Positions 33,475-42,430 of a stretch of DNA of 64,000 nt are shown here, in pieces (the stretch's first letter is position 1; each line of letters starts with the position of its first letter). Source of the DNA: Acidobacteriota bacterium. Lineage in GTDB: Bacteria; Acidobacteriota; Terriglobia; Bryobacterales; Bryobacteraceae. The position numbers and the translations under genes are program-made. The notes below the pieces were generated by a model that saw only the letters and a program-made list of their open reading frames with translations, was not told the origin of the DNA and searched no databases. The stretch spans positions 1 to 64,000 of the forward strand of contig JAPKYZ010000098.1 of the NCBI GenBank assembly GCA_026394055.1. Direction: 5' to 3'.

Positions 33475-34764
33475 TTACTTCTGCGCGAACCGCTCCGTCA
33501 ACACGCGGGTCTTGTAGCGGCGGTAGCCTTCCATCAGCGCCTTTTCGAGCAGGCCGCCCACGATCTTGGCACCGGCGGGCATGGGGTGGATGAAGTCTGC
33601 GCCAACGAGGCGAGGCTCGGCTTGATACCAGCGGGCCATGGTGCCGGAGCCGCCCATCGCTTCAAAGGTGTTGAAGAAGCCGACGCCCAGATCGGTGGCC
33701 GTTTTCTGCTCGATGTTGACCAGACGGTGCAACGCGGGGACGGTGGAGATGCTGCCGGTGGAGTCACGCTGGCCGCGGTCCATGGGGCTCATGATGAGGA
33801 TCGAGGAATCCGGCACGGCGGCGCGGATGCGGCGGACGGTTTCGCGCAGTTCCTTCTCGAACGCTTTGTCGACGAACTGGGCGTACACGCTTTCGTTGGT
33901 GCCGTAGTTGATGATCACCAGATCGGGCTGCGCGCGGCGGAGATGCTCGCTCCAGTGCGCCTCGTTGAACATCTTGTCGAGCACGGAGATGTAGGCGCCG
34001 TTCAAGCCCAGGCTTTCATACAGCACGCCGGGCCTTTCATCCAGCGCGCGGATGCCGAACAGGCGCACTTGGCCGGAGGTGACCTTCAGCTCAAAGGGTG
34101 ATGCTCCGGGGAGCGTGACGAAACCTTCGCGCGTCGACAGATCGACCGGTCCGGTGCTGGTCTCCAGGTGCCCTTCACCCGGCAGGAAATGCACTTCGAT
34201 CTTGGCCGGCGTGGAGCGGAAGCTGAAATGGGAATGCGCCCCGGGTGCGCCCCGGAAGCTGACGCCACCCAGGCCGTACAGGCCATCCTTCACGGAGGAC
34301 TGATTAGCCGGGTCGATCTTCCAGCCGTCGGCTGTCACCGTAACGCCGCGATGTTCGTACCAGGCCCAAGGCTTTGCGATCAAGTGATAGCCGTGTCCCG
34401 CGTCGCCAAAGCGCTTCTGCAGCAACACACGAGCGTCAGCGGTGATCATGTCGGCGGTGGTGGGTGAATCGCCGTAGTGCAGAATGCGGACCACGCGATC
34501 CTGCCCGGTTTCGCGTTGGCGGAGCGCCTCATAGAAATGCTCCATGTTGCCGGCCAGCAGCGTGGCGTTCTGGGCGGTGACGGCGTCGACGGTCGGCTTT
34601 AGCCGCAGCTGCTCTTCTTCGATCGAGGCCTTGGCGTGAAACTCGAGCAGCAGGGGGACAGTGGACCAGTCGAGAACCTTATAGTCCTTGTACTGCGGCA
34701 TCAGGTCCGGCACGGTGAGCAGAACGGCCAGCGTGCCGATGGTGAGGAGAATCTTGACGGGCAC
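33475..34764 (-). CDS. SGNH hydrolase family protein (intact paralogue)
   Basis: A 429-residue protein with an uncleaved-type N-terminal membrane helix (MPVKILLTIGTLAVLLTVPD). The SGNH blocks are complete: RILHYGDSPTTAD (Ser100), the Gly block GLYGLGGVSFRG, YGTNES and GADFIHPMPAGAK (Asp390, His393). It aligns with the interrupted gene at 1801-3195 over most of its length. SGNH proteins encoded beside MBOAT proteins usually O-acetylate or de-acetylate exopolysaccharide, like AlgX/AlgJ with AlgI. The start is GTG 34764, overlapping the Uma2 gene's TAG (TAGTG). Confidence 0.85.
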   Translation of the reverse strand: MPVKILLTIGTLAVLLTVPDLMPQYKDYKVLDWSTVPLLLEFHAKASIEEEQLRLKPTVDAVTAQNATLLAGNMEHFYEALRQRETGQDRVVRILHYGDSPTTADMITADARVLLQKRFGDAGHGYHLIAKPWAWYEHRGVTVTADGWKIDPANQSSVKDGLYGLGGVSFRGAPGAHSHFSFRSTPAKIEVHFLPGEGHLETSTGPVDLSTREGFVTLPGASPFELKVTSGQVRLFGIRALDERPGVLYESLGLNGAYISVLDKMFNEAHWSEHLRRAQPDLVIINYGTNESVYAQFVDKAFEKELRETVRRIRAAVPDSSILIMSPMDRGQRDSTGSISTVPALHRLVNIEQKTATDLGVGFFNTFEAMGGSGTMARWYQAEPRLVGADFIHPMPAGAKIVGGLLEKALMEGYRRYKTRVLTERFAQK

Positions 34765-35357
34765 TATTGCGGCGTGGTCCCTTCTTCAGGCCATTCGACT
34801 TTGGCGTACAAATCTTTCAGCTGAATCGAGGCGTTGATCGCGGCCATCGTCACTGCTGCGCTCAATCCGCGATGCACCGTGATCCTCCAACTGTCGTCGG
34901 GCTGGCGGGAGAACTGCTCGACTTGGGGCTGATCCTGGGAAATGAGAATGTACTCCCGCAACGAGGGTAGCGCCCGATAGTATTCGAACTTGCGGCCTCG
35001 GTCATAGGCTTCGGTTGAGGGTGACAGCACCTCGATAATCAGCGATGGGTTCTCCACCAAATCATTGCGGCGGCGCGCGAACAGGGTGGGTCCGCAAATC
35101 ACCATCGCATCCGGGTAGGTGGCCACGTTGAACGATGCGATGTAGACCTGCAAATTGCCCCCGTGCACACGGCACGGAAGGTCACGGGATGCACTGTGAA
35201 GTGCGGCACCCGTGTTCATGATGATCAGGTCGTGAAGGCTGGTGCCTCCGGCCATGGAGACCACCAAGCCATCCCGATACTCGCTCCGGTGGACGGCCGC
35301 GCGCTCGATTTCCAGATACGCTTCCAAACTTAGGTGAGGAATCGGCAGGGCAGACAT
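34764..35357 (-). CDS. Uma2 family (DUF820) endonuclease-like protein
   Basis: A 197-residue restriction-endonuclease-fold protein. Family motifs are PHLSLEAYLEIERA at the N-terminus, TYPDAMVICGP (catalytic PD), PSLIIEVLSPST (ExxS-type second strand) and DRGRKFEYYRALPSLREYILI. The function of Uma2 proteins is not established; many copies occur in Cyanobacteria and Acidobacteria. It is inserted between the MBOAT and SGNH genes on the same strand, and its stop overlaps the SGNH start. Confidence 0.88.
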   Translation of the reverse strand: MSALPIPHLSLEAYLEIERAAVHRSEYRDGLVVSMAGGTSLHDLIIMNTGAALHSASRDLPCRVHGGNLQVYIASFNVATYPDAMVICGPTLFARRRNDLVENPSLIIEVLSPSTEAYDRGRKFEYYRALPSLREYILISQDQPQVEQFSRQPDDSWRITVHRGLSAAVTMAAINASIQLKDLYAKVEWPEEGTTPQ

Positions 35358-35383
35358 CTTTCTTTATCGTAGCTCCGGGGCCA

Positions 35384-36709
35384 TCAGAAGCGCGTGTAAA
35401 TAAACGGAGCCGCGCCGGTGGCGGCCAGGTATTGCAGGGTCAGGATCAGGCCGAACAGCAAGGCCGCTTGAGCGTAGAACGGGGCGGCGGCAAGGGTCTC
35501 GCGGAGCCAGTCGAACCAGTTCTTCGGGATAAAATGCGTCACCGCGCCGATGGCCAGCACCAGGGTCAGCGGCAGGGAGACATTGGCCGCCGAAAACGTG
35601 AAGGAGCCGATCCGGTTCAGCACATCGAAGGCGCCATCGAGCGTCCCGGCACGGAAGAAAATCCAGCCCAGGCACACAAAATGGAACGTGGCGAGCGTCG
35701 CCAGCACTTTGGTCCAGGGTTGCTTGGCCTCAAACGGCAGGGCGCGGACCACGGCCAACCCGACGCCGTGCAGCGCGCCCCAAATGATGAAGTTCCAGGT
35801 GCCGCCGTGCCAAGCTCCGCCGACGAGCATGGTGACGATCAAGGCGATGTACTGCATGTACTTGGTGGACCGCAGGCCGGGGAAGCTGAAGTAGACGTAG
35901 TCGCGCAGCCAGTTCGACAGCGTGATGTGCCAGCGCCGCCAAAAATCGGCTAGGTTCTGCGCGGCGTAGGGGGCGTTGAAGTTGGCGGGCAGCTTCAAAC
36001 CCAACAGCGCTGCCGAGCCGATGGCGACGTCCGAGTAGCCGGAGAAGTCGTAATAGAGCTGCAAGGCGTAGGCGTAGACGGCTACCAACGTTTCAAAGCC
36101 GGAATAGAGGTTGGGGAAGTCAAAGACGCGGTTGACCAGATTCTCGCCCAGATAGTCGGCGATCAGCGACTTTTTCGCCATGCCCAGGCCGATCAGGAAC
36201 AGCGCCCGGCCGCCATCGGCGGCGCTCAGCGACTTCAGCTTTTCCAGTTGTGGCAGCAGTGACGCGGGCCGCGTGATGGGTCCGGCGAGCGTCGTGGGGA
36301 AGAAGGCGACGCTGGTCAGGTAAGCCAGCAGGCTCTTGGTGGCCTTGGTGTCCTTGCGGTAGATGTCGATCGTATAGCTCAGCGATTGGAACGTGTAGTA
36401 GCTGATGCCGATCGGCAGCGGAAAGAATGGCAGGTACTTGAAGTAGACCAGCAGGCCCACGTTCATCAGCAGCGACACGCCCAGCAGCCAGGGTGACCGC
36501 CAACGTTCCAGCATCCGGCCGATCGTATAGTCGGCCAGCGACGCTACCGGAATCAGTGCTAGATAATGCAGGTCCCACTTGGCGTAGAAAAAGTAGTTTG
36601 CCAGCAGGATGAGGGCCAGGCAGGGCGTGCGCCAGCGCGCGATGGGCCAATAAACCACCAGCAGCGCGGCGAGAAAGAGAAAGAACGCCGAGGACGTGAG
36701 AAGCAACAC
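35384..36709 (-). CDS. MBOAT family O-acyltransferase (AlgI-like)
   Basis: A 441-residue polytopic membrane protein with about 11 hydrophobic segments. The AlgI/DltB signatures are present: LPIGISYYTFQSLSYTIDIYR, YYDFSGYSDVAIG, FNAPYAAQNLADFWRRWHIT and the catalytic region GGAWHGGTWNFIIWG with His301 (also His314). MBOAT proteins pass acyl groups across the membrane to sugars or lipids, with an SGNH partner. It heads a minus-strand unit with Uma2 and SGNH genes. The start is GTG 36709 with only a weak ribosome binding site. Confidence 0.92.
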   Translation of the reverse strand: MLLLTSSAFFLFLAALLVVYWPIARWRTPCLALILLANYFFYAKWDLHYLALIPVASLADYTIGRMLERWRSPWLLGVSLLMNVGLLVYFKYLPFFPLPIGISYYTFQSLSYTIDIYRKDTKATKSLLAYLTSVAFFPTTLAGPITRPASLLPQLEKLKSLSAADGGRALFLIGLGMAKKSLIADYLGENLVNRVFDFPNLYSGFETLVAVYAYALQLYYDFSGYSDVAIGSAALLGLKLPANFNAPYAAQNLADFWRRWHITLSNWLRDYVYFSFPGLRSTKYMQYIALIVTMLVGGAWHGGTWNFIIWGALHGVGLAVVRALPFEAKQPWTKVLATLATFHFVCLGWIFFRAGTLDGAFDVLNRIGSFTFSAANVSLPLTLVLAIGAVTHFIPKNWFDWLRETLAAAPFYAQAALLFGLILTLQYLAATGAAPFIYTRF

Positions 36710-37005
36710 TCCAGTTTAAACGCGCTCGGCGCTGGGGCGTTGTCTTACCTTTAGCAGTCGGCGGCCCGCCGGTTCACTAAGCGGCTGAGGAAAAGGGGTT
36801 TTGCAGGACCACTCCCTCACGGTCGTGGCTCTGTAAGCTGTTGCACATAAATGTCCGCATTTACTGAGCCGCGCGCGTCAGCAAGCCACCATGATCCTTC
36901 GAAACAACAGAAGCGATGAAAATGCCGCCGCCGACGCCCTACTTGGAATCAAGGGGTTAGGGGGCATTTTCGAGGGAGCGGTCTCTGGCTTTTCTCCGAA
37001 ACCTG
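36710..37005. other. Gene-free stretch between MBOAT and sulfatase genes
   Basis: No convincing gene. It must hold the MBOAT promoter (minus strand) and the end of the sulfatase transcript. AAAATGCC and GGCATTTT, at about 36918-36925 and 36963-36970, form a weak inverted repeat. No T run follows, so a terminator is not clear. Confidence 0.5.
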
Positions 37006-38370
37006 CTAGGTGGTCAAGATGTCGTTCTGTTCTCGCTGCCACTGCGCCAAACGCGCCCGGAGTTGGGCGACGCGGCCGGGCTCGGTGGCGGAGAGGTCGT
37101 CCATCTCATGCGGGTCTGCGCGCAGCTTGAACAGCTGGACGCGTTCGGTGCCATTGACGGTGTAGCGGATCAGCTTCCAGTCATCTTTGGTGCGGACGCT
37201 GCGCATGAAGGTGCGGTAGCCGCAAAAGATCGAGTCGCGCCGGGGCCCCGAGAGCAGATCGCGGCCTTCGACGGTGGCAGGCACCGGCAGTCCGGCTTGG
37301 CGGCAGAGCGTCGGGAAGAGGTCGAAGGTGTAGACCAGCGAGGGGTCCTGGCGGCCGGGCGCGATGCCCGGGCCACGCAGCACCAGCGGGACGCGGACGG
37401 AATGGTCGTAGACGTTCTGCTTGCCCATCAGGCCGTGCTGCCCGACGGCTAGGCCATTGTCACCAGCGAAAACCACCAGCGTGTTTTCGGCCAAGCCAGT
37501 GGAATCAAGCGTATCCAGCACGCGGCCGATCTGGGAATCCACTTCGCTCACCATCGCGTAGTAGTCCGCCAAATGCCGCCGGACCTCGGCTTCGGTGCGC
37601 GGGAAGCGGGCCAGCAGCTCATCCCGAACCGTCAGTTCGCCGTTGTCAAAGCCATGTTCCGGGCGGAAGTTCTTGGGGAGGCTCACCTTGTCGGGCGAAT
37701 ACATTGCGGCAAACTTGGCCGGCGCGGTCCGCGGGTCGTGCGGGGAGGTGAAGGCGACGTAGGCCAGAAAGGGGTTGCCGGCGGGCTTGCGCTGGCGCAG
37801 AAAATCGACGGCGGCGGTGGCGAACATCTCGCTTGAATACCGGTCGGCGGTCTGGCGCTTGGAGGCCGGATATTGGCCGGATGGGTCGAAGTCGGCCACG
37901 GAGACGTGGTTCTGGTCGCTCATGCCGCCGAAGAAGATGGGGCCGCCTGCGGAAAAGCAGCGGGCATACAGCTCCGGTTGGTTGTGCCACTTGCCGCAGC
38001 CAAACGTGTCGTACCCGGCCTGGCGGAAGACCTCCGGGAACAGGTGGAAGGGCTTCTTGGCCGAATCGGGGAACTGCTTCGGCTCGACGATGGAGCGGTG
38101 GACATGGAAGAGGCTCTGTCCGGTCATCAACATCGCCCGGCTGGGGACGCACACGGCGCCGGTGGTGCCGCCCATGATGTGGGCATGCGTGAAGGCGGTG
38201 CCGGAGCGGACTAGGCGGTCCATATTGGGGGTCGAGATTTCAGAATTGCCCAGCGCGCGGACGGTATCAAAGCGTTGGTCATCGGTGAAGAGCACCACAA
38301 CGTTCAGCGGACGGCGTTGCGCCAGCAAGGGCGTGGCAAGGGAGCTGAGGAACTGGCGGCGGTGCAGCAT
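37006..38370 (-). CDS. Secreted sulfatase (type I, formylglycine-dependent)
   Basis: A 454-residue sulfatase with a short Tat-like signal (MLHRRQFLSSLATPLLAQ). The formylglycine motif is GAVCVPSRAMLMTG (Cys74); metal and active-site segments are VVLFTDDQRFDTVR, GCGKWHN and VVFAGDNGLAVGQHGLMGKQN. It is of the iduronate/choline-sulfatase-like group and differs from the sulfatase at 17800, so the two probably act on different sulfated sugars. It is divergent from vapBC at 38479. No sulfatase-maturing enzyme is in the window. Confidence 0.92.
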   Translation of the reverse strand: MLHRRQFLSSLATPLLAQRRPLNVVVLFTDDQRFDTVRALGNSEISTPNMDRLVRSGTAFTHAHIMGGTTGAVCVPSRAMLMTGQSLFHVHRSIVEPKQFPDSAKKPFHLFPEVFRQAGYDTFGCGKWHNQPELYARCFSAGGPIFFGGMSDQNHVSVADFDPSGQYPASKRQTADRYSSEMFATAAVDFLRQRKPAGNPFLAYVAFTSPHDPRTAPAKFAAMYSPDKVSLPKNFRPEHGFDNGELTVRDELLARFPRTEAEVRRHLADYYAMVSEVDSQIGRVLDTLDSTGLAENTLVVFAGDNGLAVGQHGLMGKQNVYDHSVRVPLVLRGPGIAPGRQDPSLVYTFDLFPTLCRQAGLPVPATVEGRDLLSGPRRDSIFCGYRTFMRSVRTKDDWKLIRYTVNGTERVQLFKLRADPHEMDDLSATEPGRVAQLRARLAQWQREQNDILTT

Positions 38371-38441
38371 CTGGGCAACATTCTAGTGGAGTTGGGGAGC
38401 GGCATGGCTGCCCACCGTCAGGTGTCGGCCGCATCAGGCCC

Positions 38442-38459
38442 ATGATGCAATTGCATCAT
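38442..38459. promoter_or_regulatory. Perfect 18 bp palindrome upstream of vapB, likely operator
   Basis: ATGATGCAA-TTGCATCAT is a perfect 18 bp palindrome ending 19 bp before the antitoxin start. Ribbon-helix-helix antitoxins of VapB type bind such palindromes at their own promoter. It also lies between this operon and the divergent sulfatase gene and might affect both. Confidence 0.65.
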
Positions 38460-38478
38460 TCATGAGATGCTGTGATGT

Positions 38479-38736
38479 ATGAGGACCACTGTCACTCTCG
38501 ATCCGGATGTCGTCCAGGGACTCCGGGAGCTTCAGGAGGCCAAGTCCTTGACGCCCAAGGCGGCCATCAACGAGGCTCTGCGCTTGGGGCTGCGGGGGTT
38601 GCGCGACGTTGCGGTGAAGGAACGCGCGCCGTTTGTGCAGAAAACTTACGACATGGGCGAGTTCCGGTTCGACCCCAGCAAAGCGAATGCACTACTAGCT
38701 GAGCTCGATTTTGAGGAGTGGGCGGAGAAGCATTGA
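38479..38736 (+). CDS. vapB: VapB-type antitoxin (ribbon-helix-helix)
   Basis: An 85-residue protein opening MRTTVTLDPDVVQGLRELQE, the typical first strand and helix of an RHH domain, with the second helix around LTPKAAINEALRLGLRG. The C-terminal acidic/aromatic tail (MGEFRFDPSKANALLAELDF) should occupy the toxin. It overlaps the downstream PIN-domain toxin gene by 26 bp. A perfect palindrome lies just upstream. Confidence 0.88.
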   Translation: MRTTVTLDPDVVQGLRELQEAKSLTPKAAINEALRLGLRGLRDVAVKERAPFVQKTYDMGEFRFDPSKANALLAELDFEEWAEKH

Positions 38737-39163
38737 TGTCAGCATCCTTCTGAATGCGGTCAACCGGCGCGCTGAGATGCATTCGGCATGCGCACAGTGG
38801 CTCGGCCTGGCCCTCAGCGGCACACAGAGTGTTGGGATTCCGTGGCACAGCCTGTTGGGCTTTTTGCGTATTTCTACCAATCCGAAACTAGCGGGTTCCG
38901 TCCTGACGATGGCCCAAGCTTGGGAGTTGGTGGAGGACTGGCTGAACAACCCACTGGTGTGGAGTCCCGGGCCAGGACCGAGCCATCGGCATATCTACAG
39001 CGATCTGATGCGCCAGACTCCAGGAACCCACAAATGGGTGGCCGACACGCACCTGGCCGCCCTGGCGATTGAGCATGGCCTCACCCTGGTCTCCACCGAC
39101 GGCGACTTCACCCGCTTTCGCGGCCTCAGTTTCCTCAATCCGCTCTCCGTCCATCGCAGTTAA
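38711..39163 (+). CDS. vapC: PIN-domain toxin (VapC family)
   Basis: About 150 residues of PIN fold: SIDVSILLNAVN with Asp9, WHSLLGFLRISTNP, KWVADTHLAALAIEHG with Asp112, and STDGDFTRFRGL with Asp130/Asp132. This is a distinct VapC branch from the one at 4333. The start is uncertain: TTG 38711 is the in-frame choice, inside the vapB coding region; translation is presumably coupled to vapB. The expected function is site-specific RNA cleavage, held in check by the neighbouring antitoxin. Confidence 0.85.
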   Translation: MRSGRRSIDVSILLNAVNRRAEMHSACAQWLGLALSGTQSVGIPWHSLLGFLRISTNPKLAGSVLTMAQAWELVEDWLNNPLVWSPGPGPSHRHIYSDLMRQTPGTHKWVADTHLAALAIEHGLTLVSTDGDFTRFRGLSFLNPLSVHRS

Positions 39164-39220
39164 CATAAAGCCGTCCGACTTTTTTCCATTTGTCTGCGTC
39201 TTGAAGAACGGAGCCAGAAA

Positions 39221-39751
39221 TTGATCTTCCGGGAAGTGGAAGACCGCGACTTGATCGGGAAAGCCCGCCGCGGGGATGTGGACGCCTATAACGTCCTCGT
39301 TTCCCGCTGGGAGAAGCGTGTCTTCAACTATGTAGCCAAACTGCTGGGGCACCGGGAGGATGCGATGGATGTCACTCAGGAGGTCTTCTTAAAGGCCTGG
39401 CAGAATTTGGGCAAGTTGGACGATGCGGGACGGTTTTCTCCTTGGCTCTACCGCATCGCGCATAACGAGTCCTATTCGCTGCTGAGAAAAGCCCGGCCCC
39501 AGCAGGAAATCGAAGAGCAGGCGGTAGGGGATCAGACCGGCCGCCTGTATCCGGTTGAGACGACGTTGGCCGTGGAGCGGGCTTTGGCGCAACTGACGCC
39601 CGATCAACGCGAAGCGGTGGTGCTGAAGGTCTATCAGGGCTTCAAGTTTGAAGATATGGCAGCGATTTTGGACATTCCGGTCTCGACCGTGAAATCCCGT
39701 TTGTATACGGGGCTCGAGATCTTGAAGGGTGTCCTGGCGCCGGTGGTGTAA
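39221..39751 (+). CDS. ECF-type RNA polymerase sigma factor
   Basis: A 176-residue sigma-70 family protein with region 2 (RRGDVDAYNVLVSRWEKRVFNYV, REDAMDVTQEVFLKAWQNL, FSPWLYRIAHN) and region 4 (LTPDQREAVVLKVYQGFKFEDMAAILDIPVSTVKSRLY). No region 1.1 or 3, as in ECF factors. The start is TTG 39221 with GGAG about 8 nt upstream. It heads a plus-strand run through an anti-sigma-like gene and a full type II secretion system, so it probably autoregulates this locus; the promoter recognised is unknown. Confidence 0.92.
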   Translation: MIFREVEDRDLIGKARRGDVDAYNVLVSRWEKRVFNYVAKLLGHREDAMDVTQEVFLKAWQNLGKLDDAGRFSPWLYRIAHNESYSLLRKARPQQEIEEQAVGDQTGRLYPVETTLAVERALAQLTPDQREAVVLKVYQGFKFEDMAAILDIPVSTVKSRLYTGLEILKGVLAPVV

Positions 39752-39770
39752 GGCGGAACCCGAGGAAACG

Positions 39771-40322
39771 ATGGACAGGCAAGCGATGGACGATGAACTG
39801 AAAGCGCTCTTCCGGGAAGCACCGGGTGAAGATCAGGAGCGGGTAGCGGCAATGATCGCGGCCCTGCGCCAGGTGCCGGACCAGGACCCGCCGCGGCGGA
39901 TCGCGTTTGTGTCCGACAAAGTGTTCGAGCCACGCTGGTGGCAGCGGTTCCCGGCCTGGGGGATGGCCTCGGCGTCGGCAATGTTGTCGGTGTCGATCCT
40001 GGCGCATGGTTGGATGATGCGGCCGGTGGCGCCCGCGCCCGCGGCGGTGGCGACGGCGCAAACGATGCCGGCCGATCCCGCAACTTATGAAAAGATCTCC
40101 CGGCAGCTCGAATCCCGGTTTGAGGCGCGACTGACCGGGGCCTTGGCCGATGCCAAAGTGACGCACGATGCTCAGCTGAAGGACGCCGTCCAGGTGGTGG
40201 AGAAGCGCCTGGAGTTCCAACACCGCGCGCAAATGCTGACGGTGGAAGAAAACTTTGACCTGTTCCGCAAGCAGATGAACCGCATGATTGTGGCTTCGGC
40301 CGATTTGGGGTCTTCGCGATGA
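39771..40322 (+). CDS. Putative membrane-anchored anti-sigma factor
   Basis: A 183-residue protein: an acidic N-terminal cytoplasmic part (about 1-58), one membrane helix (about 62-80, AWGMASASAMLSVSILAHG), an Ala/Pro linker and a coiled-coil-like periplasmic part with repeated Glu, Arg and Lys. No zinc-binding HxxxCxxC motif is seen, so it is not a classical ZAS protein. The anti-sigma role is inferred from its place directly after an ECF gene and from topology. Start ATG 39771 has GAGGAAACG upstream; its stop overlaps the next gene (ATGA). Confidence 0.6.
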   Translation: MDRQAMDDELKALFREAPGEDQERVAAMIAALRQVPDQDPPRRIAFVSDKVFEPRWWQRFPAWGMASASAMLSVSILAHGWMMRPVAPAPAAVATAQTMPADPATYEKISRQLESRFEARLTGALADAKVTHDAQLKDAVQVVEKRLEFQHRAQMLTVEENFDLFRKQMNRMIVASADLGSSR

Positions 40323-40801
40323 AACGTCTCGTCTGGCTGGTTTGTTTGGCTGCGCTGGCGGCGCCTGACCGCGCGGCGCTGCAGACGGTGGAAAAGATGG
40401 TGGACCGGCGCATCGAAACGATGTTCGACGACCCGTTTCTGCTGCTGGGGATGACGCGGGGCGTTTATGTTGAGGGCGTGGGCGTGGTGCTGTCGGCCGA
40501 GGTAGGCTTGGCGGTGACGGCGGCTGGCCCCTTTTCACCGCGCCCCTCCAAGGAAGATATGGCGCGTCTCCGGCAGAAGCGGCTGGACCGGCTGCCCGTT
40601 CTCCGGGCATCGATGCAGGAGATTCTGCAGCGCACGGCCGTGATGCTGGAAACCGTGCCGGCGCAGGAGAACGTGGTGCTGGGCGTCACCATCTTTCGCA
40701 AATCGAATGAAGACAATACCGGGCTTCCGGGCCAGATCGTGATGCGGGCGAAGCGGCAGGATCTGCTCGACAAGAAGACCGCTCAAGTGAGCGAGTTTTA
40801 G
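40319..40801 (+). CDS. Small exported protein of unknown function
   Basis: A 160-residue protein with a short hydrophobic N-terminus (MKRLVWLVCLAALAAPDRAA), then a mixed alpha/beta sequence with a repeated pattern of VEGVGVVLSAEVGLAVTAAG and a charged helix (MARLRQKRLDRLPVLRASMQ). I do not recognise the family. Both ends join neighbours: ATGA overlap with the anti-sigma-like gene and no gap before gspE (stop TAG then GTG). This suggests a part in regulation or assembly of the secretion locus. Confidence 0.6.
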   Translation: MKRLVWLVCLAALAAPDRAALQTVEKMVDRRIETMFDDPFLLLGMTRGVYVEGVGVVLSAEVGLAVTAAGPFSPRPSKEDMARLRQKRLDRLPVLRASMQEILQRTAVMLETVPAQENVVLGVTIFRKSNEDNTGLPGQIVMRAKRQDLLDKKTAQVSEF

Positions 40802-42427
40802 GTGCGTCTCGGAGACAGACTGATTGCGAAGGGTCTGCTGACGGCCGAAGATCTCGGGCGTGGCCTGGAGCTACAACGGGAACGGCCGGGCGACAAGATC
40901 GGCCGCATTCTGGTCGACTTGGGCTTTGTCGCGCAGCGCGATGTGTTGGTGGCGTTGTCGGAGCAGTTGAACCTGCCGCTGGTGAGCTTGTCCGAGGCCG
41001 CGCCCGACGTGGACGGACTGACGGAGCGGTATCTCGAAACCGCCAAGGCGATCCCGTATTCGCTGGATGAAGAAATGCTGACGCTGGCGATGGCGGATCC
41101 GCTGGATTTTGAGACCATCGCCGCGGTCCGCTTGGCTACCGGCTTGCGCGTCGTTCCCGTGATTGCGGCCGAAGGGGAGATCGCCGAAGCGCTCGCCCGG
41201 CAGTTTGGGGAACGCCCGCTCGACCCCGCGCAGCTGACCGATGCCGAAGCCTCGGAAGATCTCGAACATTTGCGCGACATGGCCAGCGAGGCGCCGGTGA
41301 TCCGCCTCGTCAACGCAATGGTGGCCCGGGCGGTGGAAAAGCGCGCCTCCGACATTCACTTGGAGCCATTCGAGAAAGAGTTCCGGGTCCGCTTCCGCGT
41401 CGATGGCGTCTTGCAAGAACAAGAGCCGCCGCCGCGTGAACTGAAGGCCGCGGTGATCTCGCGCGTCAAGCTGATGGCCAAGATGAACATCGCCGAGCGG
41501 CGCCTGCCGCAGGACGGCCGCATCAAGACCAAGACGCTGGGCCGCGAAGTGGACTTGCGCGTTTCGACGCTGCCGACGCTTTATGGCGAAAGCGTCGTGA
41601 TGCGCTTGCTGGACCGTTCGGCTACGGGGTTGTATGACTTGCGGTCGCTCGGCTTTGACGACCGGATGCTCGACCGGATGACGTACTTCACGTCGCTGTC
41701 GCACGGCATCTTCCTCGTCACCGGGCCCACCGGTAGCGGCAAGTCGACCACGCTTTATTCGGCGCTGAAGCGCATCAACCAGACCGACAAAAAGATCATC
41801 ACCATCGAAGACCCGGTTGAATACCAGATGGACGGCATCAACCAGATCCATGTGAATGGGCAGATCGGGTTGACCTTTGCTTCCGGCTTGCGGCACATCG
41901 TCCGCCAGGACCCGGACGTCATCATGGTGGGCGAAATCCGCGATCGCGAAACGGCCGACGTCGCCATCCGCGCCGCGCTCACCGGCCACTTTGTCTATTC
42001 GACGCTGCACACCAACGATGCGCCGAGCTCGATCGCTCGATTGACGGACATGGGCGTTGAGAACTACCTGATCGTTTCGTCACTGACGGCGGTGCTGGCG
42101 CAACGGCTGGTCCGGGTGATCTGCAAGGAGTGCCGGCGCCTGGACAAACAAGTGGTGAACCCCTTTGGCGACACCATCCAAACGCATCGCGGCGCGGGTT
42201 GTGAGCGTTGCTTCGGCACCGGCTATCTGGGCCGCGTCGGCATCTTTGAGCTGATGGAGATGAACGAAGAGCTACGCCGCCTCTGTATGCAGAACGCGGA
42301 TTCGAGCATCCTCACCACGGCCGCGCGCCGCGCCGGAATGAAGACCTTGCGGGAAGATGGCTGGCAGAAAGTGGCCGATGGCGTCACCACAGTCGATGAA
42401 GTGGTGCGCGTCACCCAGGAGTTTTAA
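40802..42427 (+). CDS. gspE: Type II secretion ATPase GspE
   Basis: A 541-residue AAA+ secretion ATPase. An N-terminal N1E/MshEN-type domain (1-150) precedes the ATPase core with Walker A GPTGSGKST (308-316), Asp box ITIEDPVEYQM, Walker B RQDPDVIMVGEIRD and the His box TLHTNDAPSSI. A zinc tetracysteine is present: Cys441, Cys444, Cys467 and Cys470 (CKEC, CERC). It powers pseudopilus growth on the cytoplasmic face. The start is GTG 40802, directly after the preceding stop. Confidence 0.95.
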   Translation: MRLGDRLIAKGLLTAEDLGRGLELQRERPGDKIGRILVDLGFVAQRDVLVALSEQLNLPLVSLSEAAPDVDGLTERYLETAKAIPYSLDEEMLTLAMADPLDFETIAAVRLATGLRVVPVIAAEGEIAEALARQFGERPLDPAQLTDAEASEDLEHLRDMASEAPVIRLVNAMVARAVEKRASDIHLEPFEKEFRVRFRVDGVLQEQEPPPRELKAAVISRVKLMAKMNIAERRLPQDGRIKTKTLGREVDLRVSTLPTLYGESVVMRLLDRSATGLYDLRSLGFDDRMLDRMTYFTSLSHGIFLVTGPTGSGKSTTLYSALKRINQTDKKIITIEDPVEYQMDGINQIHVNGQIGLTFASGLRHIVRQDPDVIMVGEIRDRETADVAIRAALTGHFVYSTLHTNDAPSSIARLTDMGVENYLIVSSLTAVLAQRLVRVICKECRRLDKQVVNPFGDTIQTHRGAGCERCFGTGYLGRVGIFELMEMNEELRRLCMQNADSSILTTAARRAGMKTLREDGWQKVADGVTTVDEVVRVTQEF

Positions 42428-42430
42428 CGC

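Noticed and set aside
36891..37130. A 79-codon plus-strand frame in the MBOAT-sulfatase gap
   Set aside because: Runs into the opposite-strand sulfatase gene and lacks any motif; unlikely to be a gene.
40319..40801. Calling the small exported protein a GspS-like pilotin
   Set aside because: No lipobox Cys and no similarity to known pilotins could be seen.
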